DNA of 64,000 bases, from positions 186,001 to 250,000 of the forward strand of contig NZ_JAICDG010000008.1 of assembly GCF_022751215.1 (NCBI RefSeq), written 5' to 3'. The notes under the pieces are model-generated. The model made no database searches. It was given only the letters and a program-made list of their open reading frames with translations, and was not told the DNA's origin. The number at the start of each line of letters is the position of its first letter. The first letter of the stretch is position 1. Source of the DNA: Actinomadura terrae (lineage in GTDB: Bacteria; Actinomycetota; Actinomycetes; Streptosporangiales; Streptosporangiaceae). The translations under genes were made by a program, and so were the position numbers. This document shows positions 34,559 to 42,720 of the stretch, in pieces.

Positions 34559-36076
34559 ATGATGACCTTCGAGGTCGATGATGTCGAGCCGACCGTGGAG
34601 CGACTGCCTACCGGGCCCCTCGGCGATCAGTTCGCTGAAGCGCTGGTGGTCGGAGGCGATCCGACCGTGCCGGTGTTGAAGAGCGACGGTGTACACCCAC
34701 TGCTCAGCGCCGTGGGACGGGCGTTCGCCGAACATCGTCCGCTCGTGCTTTCCCCGGACGTGGTGTGGCTGACCATCATGCAGGGCCTGGCCCAGCATGT
34801 GCGCCTTCACGCCGAGGAACTGCGCCCCCGGCTGGTCGAACACGCCGGTCGCAAACGGCTCATGGTAATGGTCGACGGGCCGATGCCTCAGGGGCCCGGC
34901 TCGTGGCAGCACGCTGTCGAGTCGTTCAGTGAGCTGCTCCTTGCCGAGATCAGCAGCGTCGGCGAGTTCGACTGCGACTTTTCCACCAGCACAGACGTCG
35001 ATCGGATGGCCGGACGGGTTGCCCTGCTGGATGTGTACTCGCCCTACTTCGCGCTGTGGATGACCTTCGTCTGCGGTATCCCGTCCATCACGTTGACCGG
35101 CACGATCGAGGACTGGCAGACGATCCGTAATCGGGTGGACACACTCGCCGCGTTCGGTTTGCGAACCTGGTGCCGCTCACTCGCGGCAATCGCCGACCAA
35201 TGCGTCAGAGCCGCGGCGGGCGATGTGGACATCGCGTTCTGGCGGCGCATCTACAGCCCCGTCGACGCCTACGGCGGCGAGGTTATCACAGGCTGGGCCG
35301 CGCGGTTCTACCCGTACCTGTCCGGTGACGGGGAGGTCACCAAGCCCAATCCATTGCTGGGGCTGCCAATCGACGAACCCCGCGGCATAACGACCGGTCC
35401 TAAGGGGCCCTATAACGGTCCCGGCATCCGCAGCGACCGGGTGCCGGCCACATTGTCGCGGGTGAGGATCGGTATCAACGACCGGGTCCGGCACGTCAAT
35501 TCGACCGTGGCCCTGCATGCCGGCGTGATCGGCGTCGCTCAGGAGCGCGACGGCGCGCTGCGCCCGCTCAACGGCTGGTATCTGGCGCCGGCTTCGGTCG
35601 AGATCGACGATGTGATCGACCGGATCATCCGCGACCATGCGGCCGATGCGCCGCGGCCCCACCGCTGGCGCTACGCCCCCGCCGACCTTGCGGCGCTCTA
35701 CCGTCGCATCGGCTCGGCGACGATGTTCGACGGCGCCTGGCGGCTGCGTCCGGCCGCGGACCACCGCCGGATTCGGCGCGGAGCGCACCACCGTTCGATC
35801 CAGACGGTCATCGACATGGCTGACGGCCGGTGCATCAGCGCGGCCATCGACCTCGGCATGCAGACCTTCCACTGGATCGTCTGCCGTGTCGAGCGGGTCG
35901 AGATCGAATCTGAGGGTCATCCGAACAACGCATTCCGGCTAGTGGATGAGCCCGCCGACGTCCCGGTGTACGGCACCTCGCTCGCACTGCTACTCGATGC
36001 CGCCCTGGACTCTGGCGGTGATATCTCCCACCTGGAAACCGGGCGGCTTGACCAGCTCGACGGAGCAGCCTCCTAG
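34559..36076 (+). CDS. DUF4419 domain protein
   Basis: A 505-aa protein; ATG 34559 is followed at once by a second ATG. The central part has DVVWLTIMQGLAQHV, then EFDCDFSTS, SPYFALWMTFVCGIPSI and TGTIEDWQTIRNRV followed by WAARFYPYL, the conserved blocks of DUF4419. The family is found in bacteria and fungi without a known activity. The C-terminal third (from about residue 360) is outside the domain and has no recognised motif. It follows the cas operon by 286 bp but is not known as a CRISPR partner. Confidence 0.85.
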   Translation: MMTFEVDDVEPTVERLPTGPLGDQFAEALVVGGDPTVPVLKSDGVHPLLSAVGRAFAEHRPLVLSPDVVWLTIMQGLAQHVRLHAEELRPRLVEHAGRKRLMVMVDGPMPQGPGSWQHAVESFSELLLAEISSVGEFDCDFSTSTDVDRMAGRVALLDVYSPYFALWMTFVCGIPSITLTGTIEDWQTIRNRVDTLAAFGLRTWCRSLAAIADQCVRAAAGDVDIAFWRRIYSPVDAYGGEVITGWAARFYPYLSGDGEVTKPNPLLGLPIDEPRGITTGPKGPYNGPGIRSDRVPATLSRVRIGINDRVRHVNSTVALHAGVIGVAQERDGALRPLNGWYLAPASVEIDDVIDRIIRDHAADAPRPHRWRYAPADLAALYRRIGSATMFDGAWRLRPAADHRRIRRGAHHRSIQTVIDMADGRCISAAIDLGMQTFHWIVCRVERVEIESEGHPNNAFRLVDEPADVPVYGTSLALLLDAALDSGGDISHLETGRLDQLDGAAS

Positions 36077-36312
36077 AACCATGTCGGGTGCGGCAGTTCT
36101 CGGGGATTGGTTGAGTAGCGATTTGGGGTTTCGGTCGTCCACCACCGCCGGCGTAGAGGCGATCGCGATGGCTCGCCTCTCAAGTAGCCGCCGGTCGCGG
36201 CGGATGGCCACGTCCGGTGGCTAGCGTTCCTCAACCCAAGTTGTACCCATGCGCTTTTGGGGCGATCGTGGGTTCTCGTCCGCGCGAGAGCTGTTGCTGG
36301 CAAAATCGCGGC

Positions 36313-36666
36313 ATGGAACGTGTGCTTGGAATCGGTGGGTACTTCATGAGGGCCGCCGACCCGGCGGCCCTGAGCGCGTGGTATCGCGATTGTCTGGGCT
36401 TGGACGCGGACGAGAACGGCCTGTGGCGTCAGAACGACGGGCCGACGGTATTCGCGACGTTCGAGTCCGAGACCGACTACTTCGGGTCCCGCACCCAGCA
36501 AGCCATGCTGAACTTCCGGGTTCGCGACCTGGACGCGATGCTCGCGCAACTGCGCGCCAAGGGAGCGGACGTAGCAGAGGAAACCCAGGACATGGAAAGT
36601 GTCGGTCGATTCGGCTGGGTCACCGATCCCGAGGGCAATCGGGTCGAGCTGTGGCAGCCCGCCTGA
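36313..36666 (+). CDS. VOC (glyoxalase/bleomycin resistance) family protein
   Basis: A 117-aa protein from ATG 36313. It starts ERVLGIGGYFMRAADPAAL and continues WYRDCLGL, the standard opening of one beta-alpha-beta-beta-beta module; it ends FGWVTDPEGNRVELWQP, with Glu in the usual metal position. Members are dioxygenases, isomerases or drug-binding proteins; the substrate cannot be told. It starts 236 bp after the DUF4419 gene. Full length for a single-chain VOC subunit. Confidence 0.9.
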   Translation: MERVLGIGGYFMRAADPAALSAWYRDCLGLDADENGLWRQNDGPTVFATFESETDYFGSRTQQAMLNFRVRDLDAMLAQLRAKGADVAEETQDMESVGRFGWVTDPEGNRVELWQPA

Positions 36667-36738
36667 CCGCTTGAACAAAACCCAGCCCCTACCCGCGCGC
36701 TGTCGCTAACCAGATGCCCGCTGGTCGGGCGATCGGGC

Positions 36739-37596
36739 ATGCTCTCGACCATGACTTCGGGGATGGCTTGTGGGCCTCCGGCCAGGGTGCTGGCGGCGTT
36801 CGATCTGACGGGATCGGCTCGCCCGCTCGCCGGCGGCCAGGGGGAGAGTTTCTGCGTCGGAAACGCGGTTCTGAAGCCGACGAGTGATCCGCAGGCGGCC
36901 GAATGGTCCGCAGCGGTCTTCGCGGGACTGCCCGCCTCGGCCGAATTCCGCGTTCCGCGGCCCCGCCGCTCGCGTGACGGCGACTACGTCGTTGAGGGTT
37001 GGACGGCCGCTGAGCTTCTTGATGGCCACGCGGGGCCGGCTGGGAACTGGGAGCGTTTGATCGCTGCCTCCAGAGCGTTTCACCAGGCACTGCGGCATCT
37101 ACCACGGCCCCGATTCCTTGACCGGCGCCGAGATCCTTGGGCGATCAGCGATCGGGTGGCTTGGGACGAAGCGCCGCCACCGCCGTCGACAGATGCTGAC
37201 GAACTGCTGGCGAGGTTGCTGCATCTAAAAGAGCCGGTGCGGACCGAAAGCCAACTCGTCCATGGGGACCTCACCGGGAATGTCATGTTCCATCCGGGTC
37301 GGCCACCAGCCGTGATTGATTTCTCCCCCTACTGGCGGCCGGTGCCGTATGCCGAGGCCGTCGTGGTCGTCGATGGGCTGCTCTACCACCACGCGGCCCC
37401 AGCTTTGCTCGACGATGTTCTTCCCGGCCGTGACGGGCTTCAGATGCTCGTGCGCGCGCTCGTCTTCCGGCTGACCACCTCGGCTCTCTGGCCGGGTTCG
37501 GGTGGGGTGATTCCCCAGGATGAGTTGGCGCGGTTCGCGCACGTCACTCACGTGGCAGAGCAGCGAATCCGGGCAGGTCATGATTCGTGCCCGTGA
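36739..37596 (+). CDS. TIGR02569-type phosphotransferase-like protein
   Basis: A 285-aa protein; ATG 36739 or ATG 36751 could be used. The fold resembles aminoglycoside phosphotransferases: LVHGDLTGNVMFHPG is the catalytic loop (Asp then Asn) and PAVIDFSPYWRPVPYAEA contains the metal-binding Asp. The N-terminus has PLAGGQGESFCVGN in place of the nucleotide loop, as in the actinomycete TIGR02569 family. Substrate is unknown and resistance should not be assumed. The end overlaps the integrase relic on the other strand. Confidence 0.85.
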   Translation: MLSTMTSGMACGPPARVLAAFDLTGSARPLAGGQGESFCVGNAVLKPTSDPQAAEWSAAVFAGLPASAEFRVPRPRRSRDGDYVVEGWTAAELLDGHAGPAGNWERLIAASRAFHQALRHLPRPRFLDRRRDPWAISDRVAWDEAPPPPSTDADELLARLLHLKEPVRTESQLVHGDLTGNVMFHPGRPPAVIDFSPYWRPVPYAEAVVVVDGLLYHHAAPALLDDVLPGRDGLQMLVRALVFRLTTSALWPGSGGVIPQDELARFAHVTHVAEQRIRAGHDSCP

Positions 37597-37979
37597 GCCT
37601 TCGCGCTGATGCGCGGAGCGGGAGGACCCAGGTCGACAGGCGTCTGCCGGGTCTGGCGTTTCGCCTCCTGCCGCTTGGAGCGCGGGAAGGCGAGTGTCAG
37701 GCCGATGCCATCGATCTCGCCGAGCCATGATTCGGCCTCGGCGCGTGCACGACGGGTGAGGAAGCCGGTTTGGAACTCGGCGAGGCGACCGCGCATCCGG
37801 AAGGTGTTGTGGAGTATCGGGCAGTGGATGCAGGCGTGTTCGTGCTGGCAGCCGGTGCCGTAAGGCCGTCTGGAGGAGCCGCGTTCGACCTTGCGTTTGT
37901 CGAAGTTGGCGGCCCAAGGTCCGAGATCGACCAGCTGACCGGCCCTCGTCGAGTGCCCGATCGACGAGGTGACAGCGGA
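37578..37979 (-). pseudogene. C-terminal relic of a transposon-type tyrosine recombinase
   Basis: On the minus strand a continuous frame from 37979 to the stop at 37578 reads GPWAANFDKRKVERG, then PYGTGCQHEHACIHCP, then RMRGRLAEFQTGFLTR and AESWLGEIDGIGLTLAF. This matches the Cys/His-rich tail after the catalytic domain in actinomycete transposon integrases. There is no catalytic Arg/His/Tyr region, and no start upstream: the TetR gene stop lies at 37985. It is a remnant of a mobile element and fills most of the space between the phosphotransferase and TetR genes. Confidence 0.7.
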
Positions 37980-37984
37980 CGGTG

Positions 37985-38575
37985 TTAGCGGTGGGGGGTG
38001 GCGGTTAGGCAGCTCATGATCAGGTCGGTTAGCGCGTCGACTGCCTCGGGGACGGTTGTGCGCCCGTGGTTGAGTTCGGCGGCGATCGCCTCGGCGGCGC
38101 CCAGTGCACCGGCGCAGCGTAGTCGGAGCGCCTGGGCGCCGAGGCCGGAATGGGGGGCCAGCGCGTCGGCCATCAGGTCGGTGTAGTCATCGAGCAGTTC
38201 GTGCTGGACCGCTTCCATCTCCGGGCTCCCCTTCAACGCCGCCGAGATCGCGTTGAGTTCCGGCATGGTCGTGGCGCAGGTGAGGTAGGCCTGGGCCATC
38301 AGCCTTGCGACCCCGTATGCGTCAGCCCCTGCTTCCGTCAGTGCCCGCGTCAGCGCGGCCCGGTGCTGCTCGTCGAGCCGCCGGTAGAGCGCGATGAGAA
38401 GCCCCTGACGGGTGCCGAAGTGGTCGTACACGATCGGCCTGCTGACCTCGGCGGCCTCAGCCAGCGTGACCAGGGTCAGGCCGTCGGCCCCGCGGTCGCG
38501 GACGATCGCCGTCGCCGAGACGAGCAGTTGCTCCCGCCTGGCCTGCTTGGACAGGCGGGTCGATGGTGCCCTCAT
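37985..38575 (-). CDS. TetR family regulator
   Basis: A 196-aa leftward regulator. The helix-turn-helix is at residues 10-55: REQLLVSATAIVRDRGADGL, then LAEAAEVSRPIVYDHFGTRQ. The C-terminal half (YLTCATTMPELNAI, LRLRCAGALGAAEA) is the ligand/dimer domain. It diverges from the NAD(P)-binding gene at 38661, and the space between holds two tandem [C/T]TAC-N5-GTAG sites inside a larger inverted repeat, so it probably represses both genes. Confidence 0.92.
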   Translation of the reverse strand: MRAPSTRLSKQARREQLLVSATAIVRDRGADGLTLVTLAEAAEVSRPIVYDHFGTRQGLLIALYRRLDEQHRAALTRALTEAGADAYGVARLMAQAYLTCATTMPELNAISAALKGSPEMEAVQHELLDDYTDLMADALAPHSGLGAQALRLRCAGALGAAEAIAAELNHGRTTVPEAVDALTDLIMSCLTATPHR

Positions 38576-38603
38576 CGTCCTCCTTGCGTCAGGACGTCAG
38601 CCT

Positions 38604-38636
38604 AAGCTACAAAGAGTAGGTTACAAAATGTAGCTT
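38604..38636. promoter_or_regulatory. Double TetR operator in divergent promoter
   Basis: Outer inverted repeat AAGCTACA (38604-38611) and TGTAGCTT (38629-38636). Within it are two similar dyads 14 bp apart: CTAC-N5-GTAG (38607-38619) and TTAC-N5-GTAG (38621-38633). This arrangement suits two TetR dimers on overlapping faces. It lies 28 bp before the TetR start and 24 bp before the other gene's ATG. Confidence 0.65.
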
Positions 38637-38660
38637 GGTGTGAGTGAGAGGACTCCGTAG

Positions 38661-39656
38661 ATGAAGCAGCCAGTTTTGATCATGGGCGGGTCGGGCCGGG
38701 CGGGCTCGGACACCGCCGCCGTCCTACGGGGGTGGCACCCGGACCTGCCCCTGGCCATCGCGGGCCGCAACCTCGACCGCGCCCGGAAGGTCGCCGACGA
38801 ACTCGGCAATGCCATCGCCGTCACCCTCGACCTCCGGCGTCCCGCCCTCGGCCTCCCCGCCGAGCAGGACTTCTCCGCCGTGGTCGCAGCCGTGCGCGAC
38901 TCCCGCCTGCACGGGCTCGGTTACGCCCAGGAGCGCGGCCTGCCCTACCTCAGTATCTCCAGCGGCCTGGTCGACATCGGCCCGGAGGTCGTCGCCGGTG
39001 CCCAGCGGGCGAGTGCCGCACCGGTGCTGCTGGCCAGCCACTATCTGGCCGGTCTCGTCGTCCTCGTGGCCCTTGACCTGGCCCGGGAGTTCGGACGGCT
39101 CGACGCCGTCCGGATCGCCGCCGTCCTCGACGACCAGGACGCCGGCGGACCCGCGGCGCTTGAAGACCTGGAGCGCCTCGCCGCTGTCACCTCCGCCGGC
39201 CTGGTGCGCCGGGACGGGGCCTTCACCTGGGTCTTCGGGGCCGAGGCGGAGGTGGGTGTGCCCAGCATCGACGGTGTCGTGCTGCCCGGCCGGCGGATCG
39301 CCATCCTCGACGTCCCGAGCCTCGCCCTGGCCACCGGGGCGGGTGAGGTCCACTTCGACTTCGCCGTCGGCGCTTCGGCCAGCCGCCGACGCGGCGAGCC
39401 GCCTTCCACCGAGGTCCTCATCGACCTGGAGGGGACCGGCCCGTCCGGCGACCCTCTCCGCACCCGCCGCCATCTCTTCCACCCCGCAGGCCAGCGCCCC
39501 CTCACGGCCCTCGGCATCGCCCTCGGCGTCGAGCGGTTGCTCGGCCTGCGCGGCGAACCTGTCGGCCCGGGCCTGCACACCCCCGAAGCCCTGCTCGACC
39601 CGGCTTTCACCGTCGAGCGGATGAGGGCCATCGGCACCACTTTCGCCACCGTGTGA
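38661..39656 (+). CDS. NAD(P)-binding saccharopine dehydrogenase-like protein
   Basis: A 331-aa protein. It begins VLIMGGSGRAGSDTAAVL, a Rossmann Gly motif, then LAIAGRNLDRARKVADEL, the cofactor-selecting strand. The next part (DFSAVVAAVRDSRLHGLGYA and YLSISSGLVD) follows the saccharopine dehydrogenase-like layout. The substrate is unknown. Probably repressed by the divergent TetR protein, whose operators sit between the two genes, so it may act on the ligand sensed by that regulator. Confidence 0.8.
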   Translation: MKQPVLIMGGSGRAGSDTAAVLRGWHPDLPLAIAGRNLDRARKVADELGNAIAVTLDLRRPALGLPAEQDFSAVVAAVRDSRLHGLGYAQERGLPYLSISSGLVDIGPEVVAGAQRASAAPVLLASHYLAGLVVLVALDLAREFGRLDAVRIAAVLDDQDAGGPAALEDLERLAAVTSAGLVRRDGAFTWVFGAEAEVGVPSIDGVVLPGRRIAILDVPSLALATGAGEVHFDFAVGASASRRRGEPPSTEVLIDLEGTGPSGDPLRTRRHLFHPAGQRPLTALGIALGVERLLGLRGEPVGPGLHTPEALLDPAFTVERMRAIGTTFATV

Positions 39657-39932
39657 CGCTGCGGGTTGGAGTTGCGAATTGCGGGTGCCGAGGCTGTTGA
39701 GCGGCGTGCCGGACGATGTGTGGTGGATGGAGCGTCCAGCCCGTGGCGAGGTGCCGGTGCCGGAGTTGATGCGGGGCCCCTGGTAGTGCCCGGTGGTCGG
39801 GCGGTCTGTGCTCCGGCGGCCAATTCAGGCAACTACTCCAGAATGACGGCGACGCCGCCAGTTCTTACGTACCGCGAACGGAATACCGCCCGGCCTGGGA
39901 ACTCGGGGTTTCTCCTCCTTAGCCTGCAAACC

Positions 39933-40618
39933 ATGATCACTAAGACCCGCGCACGACGCGCCATCGCGGTCATGGCCACCGCCGCCCCGCTCGCCCTCGC
40001 CACGACGGCGCTGCCGGCAACGGCCCAGGAGATACAGCCGGCGGTCTCGACACTGCGGTTCAGCGCCGAGGCCGCCACGGTCGGTACCAAGCTGACCGGC
40101 TCGGTGACCCTGGACAGACCCGCTCCCGCCGGGGGCTCCCAGGTCACCCTCTGGCGCAACACCATTCCGCACCCAGCGTCCTCATGCCCGCGAAGGTCAC
40201 CGTCCCCGCCGGAAAGACGTCGGTATCGTTCCCCGCCACCGCCTACTCGGCCGAGCCCTACGACCGTGACCACGCCACCATCATCAAGCCATCGGCTCAT
40301 CTGGGAACCTCACAGGCCTCGCGTGAGCTGGTCCTTCTGCCCACCGCCTTCGCCCTGTCCAGCGGTGTGGCACGACCCGGCACCGGTACCAAGATGGCCG
40401 TCGGCATCGGCACGGCCGCCCCTGCGGGAGGAGCCACGGTCGCCCTGAAGAGCAACGTCGCGGATATCAAGGTTCCGGCGACCGTCACGATCCCGGCGGG
40501 AAGCCCCGGGGTGTCCTTCCCGGCCTCGGTGGCGTCCTCGGCTCAGGCAGGCGGGACCGGCCAGATCACCGCCACCTGGCAGGGCTCCTCGACGACCTCC
40601 GTCTTCTACCTGGGTTGA
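39933..40618 (+). pseudogene. Secreted Ig-like-repeat protein broken by frameshift
   Basis: ATG 39933 opens a signal peptide (ITKTRARRAIAVMATAAPL, then Ala-rich, ending ATAQE) and a first beta-sandwich repeat with GSVTLDRPAPAGGSQVTL. Near 40165-40175 the homology moves to another frame, which continues from about 40184 with KVTVPAGKTSVSFPAT and then VTIPAGSPGVSFPA to a stop at 40618. The repeat motif bridges both frames, so one base has been gained or lost, or there is a sequencing error. Function as a surface or secreted adhesin-like protein is inference. Confidence 0.7.
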
Positions 40619-40912
40619 CGGCCTTCGTCGGTGATCTGATCGACAAGGATCTGGCGGACGCACTGGACGGCGACCTCTCCAACGCCGCCTTCACCAGCGC
40701 GACCGGGTAACGCTCCGCGCCCCTGCCGGGCGGTATGGCCGAACATCCGTTGTGAAACGGTGGCGATTCCCAACGGTCGGGGTCGGCGGGGGCGGCTGGT
40801 ACGGGGCAGCGGGTCCGGACGTTCAACAAGACCGCTGTCGTCATCACCGCGAAATACGACGGGCGCCGGGTTTTCGGCCTGGCCACCGCAGTCTTGCTTG
40901 GTCTCTGGGACG

Positions 40913-41815
40913 TCAGTCCGGTAGCCAGTGCAGCTCGCGCGCCAGGGTTGTGGCGACGGCACGGATGCGGCGGTGTAGTGGCGACTGCTCGCGGGGGAGG
41001 GCCAGGTGAATCGTCAGGCTGGGCGCGTCCCGCAGCGGTCGCCAGGTGAGACCGGCCGGTGATGCGGTGAGGGCGGCTTCTCCGGCCGGGGCGAGGGTGA
41101 CTCCGTCGTGCAGGTCGTGCTGAGACATGTCGAAAGAAACTGCGGGGGTGTGGAATCGGGGGTGTGGTCGGGTGTCCTGGAACAGTGCGGCCAGCTGATC
41201 GTGGATCACGGGGTTGGCCGCACGGTCGGGGAGTCGCAGCGGATAGGCGGCCGCGTCGGCGATCTCGATCTCCGGGTGTTCGGCCAGCGGATGGTGCTGC
41301 GCCAGCTGGACCCCGGTGCGCTCACGCCGCAGCAGGGACCGGCGCACGCCACGGCCCGGCTGTTCACCGCGGGTGATCCCGGCATCGATGCGGCCGTCGG
41401 CGACCGCGGGGGAGATCTCCGGTGTCGCCATCGGGACCGCGCTGACCTGGAGACCGCTGTTGCCGCGAGTCAGCCTGTCCACCAGGGCCGGGGTCGTCTC
41501 CGCCCCGGTGGACAGGCTGTATCCGAAGCGCAGCGTGCCCAGGTCACCGGCCGCCGCGCTGCGGGCGGTGTCCCATGCCCGGTCCAGCGCCGCCAGCGCG
41601 GGCGGCGCGGACTCCGCCAAAGCCGCACCGGCCGTGGTCAATACGACGCTACGGGTGTTGCGGACCAGTAGGGCCGTACCGAGTTCCGTTTCCAATCGGC
41701 GCATCCGGGCGCTGAGTGCGGGCTGTGCGATACCGATCCGTGCGGCCGCGCGGGTGAAGTTCAGCTCCTGCGCCAGCACCAGGAAGTACCGCAGGCTCAC
41801 CGTGTCCGGCGCCAC
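40913..41815 (-). CDS. LysR family regulator
   Basis: A 300-aa leftward regulator from GTG 41815, which has GGGAGG upstream. The winged helix is at residues 5-60: LRYFLVLAQELNFTRAAARI, QPALSARMRRLE and LGTALLVRNTR. The periplasmic-binding-protein-like sensor follows and reaches the C-terminus. It diverges from the DUF1330 gene at 42004, which is the natural target of control. The inducer is unknown. Confidence 0.9.
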   Translation of the reverse strand: MAPDTVSLRYFLVLAQELNFTRAAARIGIAQPALSARMRRLETELGTALLVRNTRSVVLTTAGAALAESAPPALAALDRAWDTARSAAAGDLGTLRFGYSLSTGAETTPALVDRLTRGNSGLQVSAVPMATPEISPAVADGRIDAGITRGEQPGRGVRRSLLRRERTGVQLAQHHPLAEHPEIEIADAAAYPLRLPDRAANPVIHDQLAALFQDTRPHPRFHTPAVSFDMSQHDLHDGVTLAPAGEAALTASPAGLTWRPLRDAPSLTIHLALPREQSPLHRRIRAVATTLARELHWLPD

Positions 41816-42003
41816 GTGCCCTCCCCGCCGATTGATAACGAACCGTTCTGAGTCTATCTCGCACCGGTCTTTCCCTCGACCGCATACCAAGCCCTAACCT
41901 GCGCATATGCCGGTTCAGCCGACCGCGGTACCGGTCGCCGGGATCGATCGATCTGAGTGTCAATTCGAAGTCGGACGTGTCCGGCCGAACGCAGGAGGTT
42001 TCC

Positions 42004-42309
42004 ATGACCAAGGGCTACTGGGTCAGCGTCTACCCCGCCATTTCCGACCCTGAGGGGCTGGCCGCCTACGACAAGCTGGCCGGTCCGGCCGTCCAGGCTG
42101 GGGGTGGGCGCAACCTGTCCCTCCTCCCGTCCCGTGGCGGTCGAGTCGTCGCCCACGAGGCCGGAATCGCGCAACGCGTCGTACTGATCGAGTTCGACAG
42201 CTTCGAACAGGCCGTCGCGGCATATGAGAGCGAGGCATACCAGAAGGCGCTGGTGGCCCTTCCCGACGGCGTCGAGCGCGACTTTCGCATCATCGAAGGC
42301 CTCGACTGA
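42004..42309 (+). CDS. DUF1330 family protein
   Basis: A 101-aa protein from ATG 42004 with AGGAGG upstream. KGYWVSVYPAISDPEGLAAY at the start, VVLIEFDSFEQAVAAYESEA in the middle and ERDFRIIEGLD at the end match the short ferredoxin-like DUF1330 family. The function is unknown. It diverges from a LysR gene and probably belongs to its regulon. Confidence 0.88.
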   Translation: MTKGYWVSVYPAISDPEGLAAYDKLAGPAVQAGGGRNLSLLPSRGGRVVAHEAGIAQRVVLIEFDSFEQAVAAYESEAYQKALVALPDGVERDFRIIEGLD

Positions 42310-42540
42310 CCGGCGGCCCAGCTATCGCTGAGCATCCGTCCCCGGTACGCCCACGGTGCTGAACGACGACTCACGAGACGAGTTCGAACCCATCGCCGCG
42401 GCGCGGAAATTGCCGCAAGGCCAGCGGTTGGCCGCCGATGTCGCCAGCTACGCCACCGGCTGAGGCAGGACGGTACGCCCCGGGACGCGTCCGGTCTGGC
42501 CCGCTATGAACTCTGTAAGGGGCACTGTCCGGACGATGGG

Positions 42541-42720
42541 GTGTTCCTGACCGAGGACCTCGCGGCGGTGCCTCTGTGGCGCGCACCAACACCCGCACCG
42601 CTGGACCACATGTCCCGCCACACCGTCCACCCGGACTGCATCTGCGCGCACTGGGACGACATGCTGCGCGTCGCCGGACCCTCACCACCCGTCAGGTCCG
42701 CGCCTACGGCCGGTGAGCCC
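42541..42720 (+). pseudogene. Tn3-family transposase fragment
   Basis: The frame here includes DHMSRHTVHPDCICAHWDDM, then LRVAG; HWDDMLRVAGSL is a conserved block of Tn3-type transposases. Immediately after, the continuation (TLTTRQVRAY) is in another frame. No start, no terminal repeats and no resolvase are visible nearby. Bases 42310-42540 show no gene I can support and may be part of the same decayed element. Confidence 0.55.

Noticed and set aside
36739..37596. Aminoglycoside resistance gene
   Set aside because: The phosphotransferase-like fold fits TIGR02569 proteins and the nucleotide loop differs; a resistance role is not supported by the sequence.
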